Translations under genes and position numbers: made by a program
NCBI RefSeq assembly: GCF_013307225.1
Contig: NZ_CP028942.1
Coordinates: 620,001-684,000, forward strand
Length of the DNA stretch: 64,000 bases
Direction: 5' to 3'
Origin: Polynucleobacter tropicus
GTDB lineage: Bacteria; Pseudomonadota; Gammaproteobacteria; Burkholderiales; Burkholderiaceae
In this document: in pieces, positions 55,107-64,000 of the stretch
Numbering within the stretch: the first letter of the stretch is position 1
Layout of the letters: each line of letters opens with the position of its first letter
The notes under the pieces: model-generated
The model's database searches: none
The model's input: the letters and a program-made list of their open reading frames with translations, nothing else
Told to the model about the DNA's origin: nothing

Positions 55107-55856
55107 ATGTCCTCCAATGAAACTTCTGTAGTGCAACGCTTTCAAAATCGTAGCGATGCATTTTGGTCGGGCATACGCGATGCGGCAGGTGCCCCGGCCA
55201 TGGTGCTGTTTGCAGGCATGGTGGGCTTTGGTGCAATGGGCAAGACCAATGGCTTTGATGTTTGGTTTACTAGCTTTACAACTTTTTTCATGTTCGCGTT
55301 GCCAGGGCAGGTAGTTCTTCTGGAAATGGCTATTACTGGTTCTTCGGTTTTAGCAATTGCCTTGGCGGTTACTTTGACCTCAACTCGCTTTGTCACGATG
55401 ACAGTGACGCTCTTTCCGCAGTTTCATCAAAAAGATCGCAATCGCAATTTATATGCCTCCGTACATTTATTGGCTATGACAGCATGGGCTATCTCGATGA
55501 AGGAGTTTCATTCTATTGAGGTGAAGCATCGCTTGAGTTATTTCGTGGGCTTAGGTCTGCTCTGCTGGTTGATTTCAATTCCAGGGACGATTCTGGGTTT
55601 CTATTTGGCGGGAATGGTTCCGCCAGCTGTGACTTTAGGTTTGGTATTTATTAATCCTCTATTCTTCTTGCTGACATTTACCGAAGTAAAACCCTGGATT
55701 AATCGCATTGCCATCTTGATGGGTTGCATCTTTGGCCCCATCTTTTTTATTGTGGACCGTGATACTAGTTTGTTGACAGCGGGTGTCATTGGAGGCACTT
55801 TGGCTTACTTCCTCGACCGTAAGTTTTTGCGTAAAAGAGCAGGGATGATCGGCTAA
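55107..55856 (+). CDS. azlC: AzlC-family branched-chain amino-acid exporter, large subunit
   Basis: 249 aa from ATG 55107, about seven to eight membrane spans. AzlC landmarks are GMVGFGAMGKTNGFDVW, PGQVVLLEMA and LTSTRFVTMTVTLFP. With AzlD it forms an inner-membrane exporter for branched-chain amino acids or related compounds. The stop shares one base with the azlD start. Confidence 0.85.
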   Translation: MSSNETSVVQRFQNRSDAFWSGIRDAAGAPAMVLFAGMVGFGAMGKTNGFDVWFTSFTTFFMFALPGQVVLLEMAITGSSVLAIALAVTLTSTRFVTMTVTLFPQFHQKDRNRNLYASVHLLAMTAWAISMKEFHSIEVKHRLSYFVGLGLLCWLISIPGTILGFYLAGMVPPAVTLGLVFINPLFFLLTFTEVKPWINRIAILMGCIFGPIFFIVDRDTSLLTAGVIGGTLAYFLDRKFLRKRAGMIG

Positions 55857-56215
55857 TGAATGTGATTCACAACATGGCTGATGCGCTTTCTGGCTGGGGT
55901 CTCTGGATTGCCTTAGTTGGCGCTTGCCTTGGTACTTATTTCTGTAGGGCTATTGGGGTCTTGCTCTCCAATAGCATTAATCAAGATAGTGAAATCTTCC
56001 GCTGGCTCTCAGCAGTGACCTATGCGATGGTAGCCGCTTTAACGATTCGATTGATTGTGATGCCATTAGGATTGATGGCAACCGTACCTTTGTGGATACG
56101 CATTCTCATTTGCGGACTCAGTATTGGCGTGATGGTATCTAAACCTACCAAGCGCTTAGTACCGGCTTTATTGACTGGTACTTTACTCATGGTAGGTTAC
56201 GGCATTATTCGCTGA
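55856..56215 (+). CDS. azlD: AzlD-family transporter, small subunit
   Basis: 119 aa, four membrane spans, with the AzlD landmarks CRAIGVLLSN and LSAVTYAMVAALTIRL. It pairs with AzlC, and the one-base overlap (TAATG) points to translational coupling. It converges on the FAD/Fe-S oxidase gene, eight bases away. Confidence 0.85.
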   Translation: MNVIHNMADALSGWGLWIALVGACLGTYFCRAIGVLLSNSINQDSEIFRWLSAVTYAMVAALTIRLIVMPLGLMATVPLWIRILICGLSIGVMVSKPTKRLVPALLTGTLLMVGYGIIR

Positions 56216-56222
56216 ACAATTT

Positions 56223-59200
56223 TTACTCAAGATGCGCTGCCAGTATTTTGGCGATGTGCACCGCTTCACGGTTCGTGCCATCGGCAATTTGATTGCGACA
56301 ACTGGTGCCATCAGCAACCACCCAATTATCTGCCGATTTACGAATACTGGGCAATAAGCTGGCTTCAGCCATTTGCTTGGATACTTCAATATGCTCAGCT
56401 TCATAACCAAAGCTGCCTGCCATGCCGCAACAAGAAGACTCAATCAGTTTGGGTTCGGCATTTGGAATGAGTTTGAGTAATTCAAGCGCAGGAGTCACTG
56501 CAGCAAAAGATTTTTGGTGGCAATGGCCATGGAAGAGTACTCCCTTAGTCGCCGCTTTGAGATTGAGCGTCAGTTTTCCTGCTTTAGCTTCCTTGGCCAA
56601 GAATTCCTCTAAGAGTTGAGCGTGCTTAGAGACCGATATTGCTTGCTCACCAAGACCCATTACTAGCGCCTCATCTTTTAAGGTGAAAAGACAAGAAGGT
56701 TCCAAGCCAATAATCGGAATATTAAGTTCTGCGTAGGGCGCTAAGTGACTAACTAGCTCACCTAATGTCGCTTTTGCTTGGTCAACCATGCCTGCGGCCA
56801 AATACGTTCTGCCGCAACAAAATTCTTTAGAGCAAGTGTTTTGAGTGTAGGCGTTTGTCTTGGTCTTGTCTTTACTCTTTTGTGGAATGTGTACTTGATA
56901 TCCTGCAGTCTCTAGTACTTTAATCGCCGCTTGGAGATTTTCATCTTCAAAGTAGGCATTAAAAGTGTCAGCCAGCAATACCACGCCTTTACCATCTTGA
57001 CTTGCTAATTGAGCAGGGCTGTATTGGTGAGAGGATGTATTCTTCTGCCTCCAAAAAGTCTTGCTCTTCCAAATAGGCAAACTACGTTCTGCAGAAATGC
57101 CCATTACCCATTCTTGTAGTTTGGCGATGGGCGCGATGTGATTGCGTAGATTAAGTAATGACGGTAGAAGAGGAATGCTACTAATCGTAGCTGCATATTT
57201 AGGTAAATAAGCTACTGCTAAATCTCGCAATGAGTGACCTACACGTTTTTTATAAGCCGACAGAAACTCAATCTTTATCTTGGCCATATCAACACCAGTA
57301 GGGCATTCACGGCGGCAGGCCTTACAACTGACGCAAAGCTCCATCACGTCTTTAATGGCATCACTACCTAATGGCGATGTCTTATCTTGAAGGTCTAGTT
57401 GATTGGATAGAGCTAATCGTAAGGTATTGGCTCTGCCGCGCGTCAGATGTTTCTCATCGCGGGTAACGCGATAGCTAGGGCACATCACCTCCGCATCGAA
57501 CTTGCGGCAATGGCCATTGTTATTGCACATCTCAACTGCTTTAGCTAATCCTTGAGCAGGGTCACCACCTGTTCCAGGCGAAGTGGTTTCTTCTGTGACC
57601 GGATTATTTTGGACATTCCAGGCAGACCAATCTAAAGCGGGTTGCAATGAAATGACTTTGTAGCTTGGTGGAAAGCGGAAGTTGCTTGCATCATCCATCT
57701 TGGGTGGGTCGACGATCTTGCCAGGATTAAATAAACCCTTTGGATCAAAAGCCTGTTTTATTTGCGCAAGCGCTTCGGTAATCTTGGGTCCAAATTGCCA
57801 AGAGATCCATTCACCACGACATAGGCCGTCACCGTGCTCACCGCTATATGCCCCTTTGTATTTGCGTACTAAGGCAGAGGCTTCTTCGGCAATTGCACGC
57901 ATCTTCTGTGCACCATCGCGACGCATATCTAGAATAGGGCGTACATGCAAAGTACCAACGGATGCATGCGCATACCAAGTGCCACGTGATCCATATTTAG
58001 AGAAGACATCAGTCAAGGCTTGGGTGTATTCAGCTAGGCTTTCTAGAGGAACGGCGCAGTCTTCAATAAAGCTTACTGGCTTGCCATCGCCTTTGAGACT
58101 CATCATGATGTTGAGGCCAGCTTTGCGAACTTCCCAAAGATTTTTCTGTAAACCTGCGTCCGGCATTGCTACTACTGAGCCCGGTAAACCTAAGTCACCC
58201 ATGAGCTCTTGCAGGGCTTTGAGTTTCTCAAGTAATGGCGCATGCGCTTCACCAGAAAACTCCACCAAGAGAATGGCTTCAGGTGTTTGCGCGGCAGGAT
58301 CAATGAGTGAAGTCTCAATCGTCTTTTTAAAGCTGGGATTGCTGCGTGCCAAATCAATCATGGTGCGATCGACAAGCTCAACTGCGGTTGGTCCGAGTTT
58401 GACAATGTGCTGCGCGCTATCCATCGCTTTGTAAAAGCTGGCGAAGTTCACAATACCCAGCACTTTGTGTTTAGGTAAAGGCGCCAGTTGAAGCTTTAGG
58501 GATTTAAAATAAGCCAGCGTGCCTTCGCTACCAACTAAGAGATGCGCGAGATTGACGCTCCCATCCCGGGTGTAAGGCAGTTCGCTCTGTGGATGAAAGA
58601 TATCGAGGTTGTAACCAGCAACGCGTCTAAGTACTTTCGGAAAGTGTGCCTCGATTTCAGGTTGTAGCGTGTGGGCTAAGTCTTTGACAAAATCACCCAA
58701 CTGTTTTGCGGCACCAGAGCTATTGGCATAGCTCCCAAATTGCGCAACCTGACCATTTGCTAACCAAGCATCAATGCCTAAAACGTTATGCACCATATTG
58801 CCGTAAGCAATTGAACGGCTACCGCAGGAGTTATTGCCTGCCATGCCGCCAATCGTGGCTTGCGCAGCTGTAGAGACATCCACTGGATACCAAAGGCCAT
58901 GTTGCTTTAGCGAACTATTCAAGTGATCAAGCACTATTCCAGGTTCAACCTCTACATAACCCTTGTCTACATTGAGGTCAAGAATATTGCGAAAGTATTT
59001 CGTGTTATCGATGACTAAAGCAGCGCCAGTAGTTTGACCGCACTGGCTGGTGCCACCGCCACGAGGCAATACAGGTACCTTTAGCTCTGCTGCAATCTGA
59101 ATAGCGCTAGCAATATCTTGCGCTGTCTTAGGCACAAAAACAGCGACAGGCATAGCCTGGTAAATAGAAGCATCGGTTGCATAACGTCCACGACTCGCGC

Positions 59201-59294
59201 TGTCGGTCATGACTTCGCTAGAAGTTTCTTGGCGTAGGCGTTTTGTCAGTAGGGCCGTATCCATCATGAGTTCTTTAGTAAGGGGTTTGTTCAT
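56223..59294 (-). CDS. FAD-linked and (Fe-S)-binding oxidase, glycolate/D-lactate type
   Basis: 1023 aa, a fusion of a GlcD-like FAD domain (about 30-500; PVLPRGGGTSQCGQTTG, GNNSCGSRSIAYGNMVHNV, SGEHGDGLCRGEW) with a GlcF-like Fe-S part (about 560-1020). The latter has CVSCKACRRECPTG, an NNNGHCRKF motif, GLEPSCLFTLKDE, HGHCHQKS and SSCCGMAGSFG (CCG motifs). It oxidises a 2-hydroxy acid to the 2-oxo acid and passes electrons to the membrane. The adjacent aminotransferase and GlcG-like genes suggest glycolate. The stop region overlaps nothing, and the start overlaps the GntR stop by four bases. Confidence 0.87.
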   Translation of the reverse strand: MNKPLTKELMMDTALLTKRLRQETSSEVMTDSASRGRYATDASIYQAMPVAVFVPKTAQDIASAIQIAAELKVPVLPRGGGTSQCGQTTGAALVIDNTKYFRNILDLNVDKGYVEVEPGIVLDHLNSSLKQHGLWYPVDVSTAAQATIGGMAGNNSCGSRSIAYGNMVHNVLGIDAWLANGQVAQFGSYANSSGAAKQLGDFVKDLAHTLQPEIEAHFPKVLRRVAGYNLDIFHPQSELPYTRDGSVNLAHLLVGSEGTLAYFKSLKLQLAPLPKHKVLGIVNFASFYKAMDSAQHIVKLGPTAVELVDRTMIDLARSNPSFKKTIETSLIDPAAQTPEAILLVEFSGEAHAPLLEKLKALQELMGDLGLPGSVVAMPDAGLQKNLWEVRKAGLNIMMSLKGDGKPVSFIEDCAVPLESLAEYTQALTDVFSKYGSRGTWYAHASVGTLHVRPILDMRRDGAQKMRAIAEEASALVRKYKGAYSGEHGDGLCRGEWISWQFGPKITEALAQIKQAFDPKGLFNPGKIVDPPKMDDASNFRFPPSYKVISLQPALDWSAWNVQNNPVTEETTSPGTGGDPAQGLAKAVEMCNNNGHCRKFDAEVMCPSYRVTRDEKHLTRGRANTLRLALSNQLDLQDKTSPLGSDAIKDVMELCVSCKACRRECPTGVDMAKIKIEFLSAYKKRVGHSLRDLAVAYLPKYAATISSIPLLPSLLNLRNHIAPIAKLQEWVMGISAERSLPIWKSKTFWRQKNTSSHQYSPAQLASQDGKGVVLLADTFNAYFEDENLQAAIKVLETAGYQVHIPQKSKDKTKTNAYTQNTCSKEFCCGRTYLAAGMVDQAKATLGELVSHLAPYAELNIPIIGLEPSCLFTLKDEALVMGLGEQAISVSKHAQLLEEFLAKEAKAGKLTLNLKAATKGVLFHGHCHQKSFAAVTPALELLKLIPNAEPKLIESSCCGMAGSFGYEAEHIEVSKQMAEASLLPSIRKSADNWVVADGTSCRNQIADGTNREAVHIAKILAAHLE

Positions 59295-59974
59295 GATTTG
59301 ATTGCCTCTAGAGAGATTTCCGATTTGAGTAATTGCACGACAACATCGCGTTTGTTATGAACGTGTTGCATCATGATCTTGCGCATGCGCTTGGCATCTC
59401 TAGCCTTCAGGGCGTCGAGCATTTCTTGATGTTCTTCAACGGCTTTCTCCCATTTCACGCCATCCTGGTTAGATCGGAAGCGCAAGGCTTCAATGCGGGC
59501 ATTAACTTGGGTAAACAAGCGAGAGAGAACGGGGTTATTTGCTGCTTGATTAATTAGATGATGAATGCGAAGGTTGAGTTGGTAATAGCCGGATAAATCT
59601 CTGCGCGCATATGAAGCCATCATTTCATATTGAAGGGCTTCTAATTCAGAAAGGGTGGCATCGCTAATATTGTTAGCCGCTAATTCTCCAGAGAATCCTT
59701 CAAGATCTGCAATCACGTCGAAAGTGTGGATAACATCTTCAAGCGTAAGTTGCACAGCAATGGCGCCACGATTGGCGATTAGCTCTACCAAGCCATCAGC
59801 AGCTAAGCGGCGAATCGCTTCGCGAATCGGTGTGCGAGAAACGTTCAGACTTTCAGCTAGCTCACGTTCGTTGAGCTTGCTACCGGGGGCAATCTTGCCT
59901 TCCACTAATAAAGAGCGGAGCTTCTGGAAGGTGACTTCGTGAAGATTCTGGGAATTCAGCGTTTCGTTTGCCAT
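59291..59974 (-). CDS. GntR-family regulator, FCD (FadR/GlcC-like) subfamily
   Basis: 227 aa. The N-terminal wHTH (about 10-75; LNERELAESLNVSRTPIREAIRRLAADGLVEL) and the FCD effector domain (about 85-215, with His and Asp ligands for a metal) are clear. It is divergent from the aminotransferase gene. Two TTTGTATACAAA palindromes in the gap are probable operators. It probably controls both the oxidase and the aminotransferase in response to a small hydroxy- or oxo-acid. Confidence 0.9.
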   Translation of the reverse strand: MANETLNSQNLHEVTFQKLRSLLVEGKIAPGSKLNERELAESLNVSRTPIREAIRRLAADGLVELIANRGAIAVQLTLEDVIHTFDVIADLEGFSGELAANNISDATLSELEALQYEMMASYARRDLSGYYQLNLRIHHLINQAANNPVLSRLFTQVNARIEALRFRSNQDGVKWEKAVEEHQEMLDALKARDAKRMRKIMMQHVHNKRDVVVQLLKSEISLEAIKS

Positions 59975-59991
59975 GATTCTGGAATCCTAAA

Positions 59992-60076
59992 TTTGTATAC
60001 AAAATAGTCAATAAGCCATAATAAAGCATAAATAAGCCTTATTTCGCTAAATTATTAAGATTAATTTGTATACAAA
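59992..60076. promoter_or_regulatory. Pair of TTTGTATACAAA operators
   Basis: Perfect 12-bp palindromes at 59992-60003 and 60065-60076, 73 bases apart, in the divergent region. They match the TNGTNNACNA pattern of FCD-type GntR regulators. Confidence 0.8.
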
Positions 60077-60152
60077 ATGGAAAATTCCCCAAAATTGGCA
60101 TACACTAGCATCAGAATTGAATTCCTAAAACCTATCTATAGCGAGACAAACC

Positions 60153-61337
60153 ATGCTGAAACTTGATAACCACGCATCAGGACGCCATTTTTTGCATATT
60201 CCTGGCCCAAGTCCTGTGCCTTCCCGAGTGTTGCGCTCTATTAGTTACCAAACTATCGACCATCGTGGTCCTGAATTCGGCGCATTTGGTTTGCAGGTTC
60301 TTGAAGGTATTAAGAGGATTTTCAAAACTGAGCAGCCGGTGATTATTTACTCCGCATCAGGAACAGGATCATGGGAAGGTGCTTTAGTAAACGTTCTTAA
60401 TCCTGGTGACAAGGTGCTTTTCTATGAGACCGGTCAATTTGCAAACTTGTGGCGCGCCTTGGCAAAACGACTTGGCTTGGGTGTCGAGGTGGTTGGCAAA
60501 CCAGGGCAAGATACTTGGCGTTGGGGTGTTGATGCTTCTGTGATTGAAGAGCGTTTGCGCAAAGATACGCAGCATGAGATCAAAGCGGTTTGTGTGGTGC
60601 ATAACGAAACTTCTACTGGGGTCACTTCCAATATTGCCCAAGTGCGTAAAGCAATTGATTCCCTGAAGCATCCAGCCTTATTGCTAGTCGATAGCGTATC
60701 TGGCTTAGGCTCAGCGGACTACGAGCACGACAAGTGGGGCGCAGACGTGACAGTGTCTGGCTCTCAGAAGGGTTTGATGCTGCCTCCTGGTATTGGTTTT
60801 AATGCCTTATCACCAAGAGCGATTGAAGCAAGTAAGCGTAATACTTTTCCGAAATCATATTGGGCTTGGGATGAGATTTTGCAGTCCAATAAGAATGGTT
60901 ACTGGCCAACTACTCCAAGCACCAATTTGATGTATGGTTTGCATGAAGCAATGGACATGATGATGGCTGAGGGCTTAGATAACATCTTTGCACGTCATCA
61001 ACGTTTAGCTGCTGCTTGCCGTGAGGCGGTAAATGCTTGGGGCTTGGAAATTCAGTGCCAAGATAAAGATTGCTATTCACCAGTATTAACTTGTATTGCT
61101 GTGCCTGAAGGTATGGATGCGGATGTATTGCGTAAGCACGCTCTTGAGAAATTCAATCTCTCATTGGGCACTGGTCTTGGCAAGATTAAAGGCAAGGCAT
61201 TTCGTATTGGTCACTTAGGTGACTGCAATGAATTGAGCTTGATGGCTGCTTTGAGCGGTGTTGAAATGAGTTTGGGCGCAATGGGCTATAAGCCCAAGGC
61301 AAGCGGCGTAGTGGCTGCCCAGGAGTTCCTGAAGTAA
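60153..61337 (+). CDS. Class-V aminotransferase, serine-glyoxylate/alanine-glyoxylate type
   Basis: 394 aa, PLP enzyme with the Schiff-base Lys at K206 (SGSQKGLMLPPG). The family landmarks HIPGPSPVPSRVLRS, SASGTGSWEGAL, GQFANLWRALAKRLGL and FRIGHLGDCNELSL match serine-glyoxylate aminotransferases of methylotrophs. It transaminates glyoxylate to glycine using serine, alanine or another amino donor. It lies beside a glycolate-type oxidase, which would supply glyoxylate. Confidence 0.88.
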   Translation: MLKLDNHASGRHFLHIPGPSPVPSRVLRSISYQTIDHRGPEFGAFGLQVLEGIKRIFKTEQPVIIYSASGTGSWEGALVNVLNPGDKVLFYETGQFANLWRALAKRLGLGVEVVGKPGQDTWRWGVDASVIEERLRKDTQHEIKAVCVVHNETSTGVTSNIAQVRKAIDSLKHPALLLVDSVSGLGSADYEHDKWGADVTVSGSQKGLMLPPGIGFNALSPRAIEASKRNTFPKSYWAWDEILQSNKNGYWPTTPSTNLMYGLHEAMDMMMAEGLDNIFARHQRLAAACREAVNAWGLEIQCQDKDCYSPVLTCIAVPEGMDADVLRKHALEKFNLSLGTGLGKIKGKAFRIGHLGDCNELSLMAALSGVEMSLGAMGYKPKASGVVAAQEFLK

Positions 61338-61478
61338 TCTCCAGGTCTTAGAAATGCGGTGTAGCGGGGCTTGTAGGTTTGAGTCTGGCTACACCCTTTA
61401 TAATTCAAGGGCTTGTAAAGATGATATTTTCATCACATAAAACATATTCGAGACAAACGTATTTAAAAAGGATTCAAC

Positions 61479-61886
61479 ATGTTGGCAACTAAACCTTACC
61501 TCACACAAGTAGATGTTCAAAAAATCTTGGACGCTGCTAATAAACATGCCGCTGCGAATAATTGGGCAGTGACAATTGCGGTTTGTGATGATGGTGGTCA
61601 TATGTTGGGCTTAATTCGTCGTGACGGTTGCGCTCCTGTGTCTGCATACATTGCACAAGAAAAAGCGCGTACTGCCGCAATGGGTAAACGCGAAAGCCGT
61701 GTTTACGAAGAGATTATTAACAATGGCCGTACTTCTTTCTTATCTGCTCCGCATATCGCTGGCATGTTAGAGGGTGGGGTCAACATCGAGGTAAATGGGT
61801 TTACCATCGGCGCAGTCGGCGTTTCCGGCGTTAAATCGTCCGAAGATGCTGAGACCGCTAAGGCCGGCATTGCGGCCATTTTGTAA
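61479..61886 (+). CDS. GlcG/HbpS-family protein
   Basis: 135 aa. Family landmarks: AVTIAVCDDGGHMLGLIRRDG, AYIAQEKARTAA, and GGVNIEVNGFTIGAVGVSG. GlcG-type proteins are encoded in glycolate operons and HbpS-type ones bind haem, but their biochemical role is unclear. The gene lies between the aminotransferase and rhlE and fits the glycolate/glyoxylate module. Confidence 0.85.
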   Translation: MLATKPYLTQVDVQKILDAANKHAAANNWAVTIAVCDDGGHMLGLIRRDGCAPVSAYIAQEKARTAAMGKRESRVYEEIINNGRTSFLSAPHIAGMLEGGVNIEVNGFTIGAVGVSGVKSSEDAETAKAGIAAIL

Positions 61887-61892
61887 GTTACC

Positions 61893-63296
61893 TTGACAAA
61901 TACTGCTACTGATAACAATTCATCTACAGGGTCTGGCGCAGCTCCTGCTGCCAGCCCTACAGCAACAATTACTTTTGCTGATTTTGGTTTAGATCCGCTG
62001 ATTCAAAAAGCGGTTGCCGAACAGGGTTACAACAACCCAACACCGATTCAAGCGCAATCGATTCCCCATGTATTAGCGGGGAGTGATTTGATGGGCGCAG
62101 CGCAAACAGGCACTGGTAAGACAGCAGCCTTTGTATTGCCAATTATTCAAAAGATTTTGCGTCACGCAAGTAATAGTGCTTCACCAGCACGTCACCCAAT
62201 TCGCGCGCTAGTGTTGACGCCAACAAGAGAGTTGGCGGTGCAGGTGGCCGATAACGCGGCTAATTATTCAAAACATACGGATTTACGCACTGCTGTGGTC
62301 TATGGTGGTGTTGATATGAAAGAGCAGGTGCAAGTCTTACGTAATGGCGTAGAGATCTTGATTGCTACGCCAGGCCGATTGCTAGATCACATTGGTTCCA
62401 AGGTGGCCAACCTGTCACAAGTAGAGTTACTGGTGCTAGATGAGGCAGACCGCATGCTCGACATGGGCTTCTTGCCTGACTTGCAGCGCATCATCAATTT
62501 GATTCCGGCGCAACGCCAAACCTTATTATTTTCTGCGACCTTCTCGCCAGAGATTAAGAAATTAGCGCAAAGCTATTTGCGCTCTCCGGTAACGGTAGAA
62601 GTGGCACGACAAAATGCCGCGGCTGATACAGTGAAGCAGGTAGTACATTTGGTAAATTCAATGGATAAGCAACGTGCGATTGTGAAGGTCTTGGAGAATC
62701 GTACTCGTCAAGGCTTGTCACGTCAGTGCATCATCTTTACCAATAGCCGTCTTGGTTGCGCAAAATTAGCACGCGCCCTAGAGCGTGATGGCATCAAGGC
62801 TGGCGCGATTCATGGTGACAAGAGTCAGGGTGAACGCACCTTAACTCTAGAAGCGTTTAAGTCAGGTGCAATTGAAGCTTTAGTAGCAACTGACGTTGCA
62901 GCGCGTGGCTTGGATATTCCCGATATGCCATGCGTGATTAATCATGAGTTGCCATTTAATGCTGAAGACTTTATTCATCGCATTGGTCGTACGGGTCGCG
63001 CAGGTAGTAAAGGCGATGCGATTGCCCTAGTTGACGACAGTGAAAAGCGTTTGCTCGATGATATTGAGAAATTAATGAAGCGCAAACTAGAAGTGGCTCC
63101 ATTGCCTGATGTGAAATCCACCCCAGGGCAAATCACAGACCCGTTCTTCTACAAACCTTATGAACCAGGCGGTGCACTAAAATCCGCAAATGCAGATTCG
63201 GCACAAGCAACTCAGTTGCCGGACGTAAAAAAGGCAGGCATCACTCCTGCTAAGCCTGCTGTGGGTGCATTGCTAGGTGGCTTTAAGAAAAAATAG
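61893..63296 (+). CDS. rhlE: DEAD-box RNA helicase, RhlE type
   Basis: 467 aa, start at TTG 61893. Motifs are intact: Q motif (YNNPTPIQAQSIP), Walker A AQTGTGKT (residues 70-77), PTRELAVQ, VLDEADRMLDMGF, SATFS, and the helicase-C motifs HGDKSQGER, ATDVAARGLDIP and HRIGRTGRAG. The C-terminal ~70 residues are low-complexity and basic at the end. It unwinds structured RNA, for example in ribosome assembly. Confidence 0.92.
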   Translation: MTNTATDNNSSTGSGAAPAASPTATITFADFGLDPLIQKAVAEQGYNNPTPIQAQSIPHVLAGSDLMGAAQTGTGKTAAFVLPIIQKILRHASNSASPARHPIRALVLTPTRELAVQVADNAANYSKHTDLRTAVVYGGVDMKEQVQVLRNGVEILIATPGRLLDHIGSKVANLSQVELLVLDEADRMLDMGFLPDLQRIINLIPAQRQTLLFSATFSPEIKKLAQSYLRSPVTVEVARQNAAADTVKQVVHLVNSMDKQRAIVKVLENRTRQGLSRQCIIFTNSRLGCAKLARALERDGIKAGAIHGDKSQGERTLTLEAFKSGAIEALVATDVAARGLDIPDMPCVINHELPFNAEDFIHRIGRTGRAGSKGDAIALVDDSEKRLLDDIEKLMKRKLEVAPLPDVKSTPGQITDPFFYKPYEPGGALKSANADSAQATQLPDVKKAGITPAKPAVGALLGGFKKK

Positions 63297-63377
63297 ATTA
63301 CCTAATATTTAGGCGTGCAAGTTTCAGCGCACTTGTAGGTGCATTTAGCCGGACATCCACAAGTTTTTTAAAGCCGT

Positions 63378-63689
63378 TTAAGCATGGACGATAATTCTCA
63401 TGCCTAAGGCGCCAATAACTTTCGATACCGTATTAAAACGGGGTTTGGTGTTCGGCTTAAGGGCTTTGTATAAAGCTTCTCTTGTAATTCCGCTTGATTT
63501 AGATATTTCCGCCATACCTTTCGCTCTAGCAATATGTCCTAAGGCGGCTGCTAATTCAGCATCATCGCCATCAGCAATCACTTGATTTAAATACTCGGTC
63601 ATCGCACGTTTACTTTTGAGATGTCGAGTAATATCAAATTCAGTTAAATCACTAATTTTTATTTTCTTGCTTACTTTAGTAGCTTTCAT
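63378..63689 (-). CDS. HTH antitoxin (HigA/addiction-module antidote type)
   Basis: 103 aa. The helix-turn-helix (ARAKGMAEISKSSGITREALYKAL) and the N-terminal LTEFDITRHLKSKRAMTEYLNQ pattern match antidotes paired with RelE-like killers. It directly abuts the toxin gene, which precedes it. It probably neutralises the toxin and represses the operon. Confidence 0.85.
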   Translation of the reverse strand: MKATKVSKKIKISDLTEFDITRHLKSKRAMTEYLNQVIADGDDAELAAALGHIARAKGMAEISKSSGITREALYKALKPNTKPRFNTVSKVIGALGMRIIVHA

Positions 63690-63986
63690 TTAATCCTCCA
63701 ATTGCTTCGCTAACCTTTTTGCGGCTTTAATATCATTAGATTGACTTGACTTGTCTCCACCGCCTAGCATCACAATAATCGTTTTACCTCTTAATACGTA
63801 ATACATTCGCCATCCAGGGCCAAACTTTTCACGCATTTCATAAATGCCATCACTGAGAGCCTTAATATCTCCTAAGTTTCCTAATCTAGCTCTATCCAGT
63901 CTTCTAGCCAGTCGAATCCGAGTTGAAAGATCTTTAAGGTTATCCAGCCACTCAAGGAAATTATCAGTCTCAAAAACTCTATACAT
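63690..63986 (-). CDS. RelE/ParE-superfamily toxin (addiction-module killer)
   Basis: 98 aa. Landmarks are FLEWLDNLKDLSTRIRLARRLDRARLGNLGDIKALSDGIYEMREKFGPGWRMYYV and a C-terminal GGGDKSSQSNDIKAAKRLAK, matching the killer-protein family within RelE/ParE. It is the first gene of the toxin-antitoxin operon (toxin first, as in HigBA). It is 15 bases from the right window edge. Confidence 0.85.
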   Translation of the reverse strand: MYRVFETDNFLEWLDNLKDLSTRIRLARRLDRARLGNLGDIKALSDGIYEMREKFGPGWRMYYVLRGKTIIVMLGGGDKSSQSNDIKAAKRLAKQLED

Positions 63987-64000
63987 TAGTCATTGTATTC

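Noticed and set aside
57682-58434. 250-aa open frame antisense to the FAD/Fe-S oxidase
   Set aside because: It is opposite a clearly conserved gene, is Ser/Arg/Ala-rich as expected for a shadow frame, and has no recognisable motif.

Overview
The window looks like a chromosomal segment of a small-genome freshwater betaproteobacterium of the Burkholderiaceae, most probably Polynucleobacter or a close relative. This is inferred from the moderate GC content, the gene neighbourhoods (TsaE next to a Tat-exported AmiC and QueG; FabI next to a MaoC-Pta fusion and AckA; AzlCD next to a glycolate-type oxidase) and the protein sequences. No rRNA genes, transposase, integrase or CRISPR array was found.

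Layout. (1) 1-12.2 kb is core-like: a PilZ protein, a Sel1-repeat protein, a voltage-gated K+ channel, the FabI / MaoC-phosphotransacetylase / acetate kinase cluster, a membrane-anchored glutamate-synthase-like FMN protein, a secretory lipase and an outer-membrane protein. (2) 12.2-51.95 kb is an accessory tract ending at an intact tRNA-Lys(UUU) gene (51876-51951, minus strand). Partial copies of the 3' half of this tRNA, with its terminator, recur at about 12.2, 21.6, 26.7, 38.9, 44.4 and 47.7 kb, plus a doubtful terminator-only remnant at 13.6 kb. They cut the tract into cargo blocks: an M20 peptidase; a GntR/VOC/solute-binding catabolic cluster with a glycosyltransferase, a broken outer-membrane gene and a GGDEF/HD-GYP pair; a block with Fic/VbhA toxin-antitoxin, a MarR-tautomerase pair, a zinc-knuckle-repeat GIY-YIG protein and a HEPN-like protein; a block with P-II, a transglutaminase/ATP-grasp operon and a PHA-depolymerase/methylmalonyl-CoA decarboxylase/BLUF operon; a cyanate-uptake and cyanase block with two HPP membrane proteins; a block with an Ntn-hydrolase, a P1 peptidase and an SMR transporter; and a sulfatase with its formylglycine-generating enzyme. 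(3) 52-64 kb is core-like again: AmiC, TsaE, QueG, AzlCD, a FAD/Fe-S glycolate-type oxidase with its GntR regulator, a serine-glyoxylate-type aminotransferase, a GlcG-like protein, a RhlE helicase, and a RelE/HigA-type toxin-antitoxin pair at the right edge.

How the parts work together. The accessory blocks are mostly nutrient-scavenging cargo: cyanate to ammonia, sulfate ester cleavage, amide and peptide hydrolysis, PHA mobilisation and organic-acid uptake. They appear to have been stacked at one tRNA gene by site-specific integration, and the recombinase is no longer visible. Two genes in this tract (an outer-membrane barrel and the cyanate permease) carry single-base frameshifts. A family of 17-bp palindromes (TGTC-N9-GACA) was noticed only in the accessory tract.

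All calls are from reading the sequence and its translations. No database search was run.
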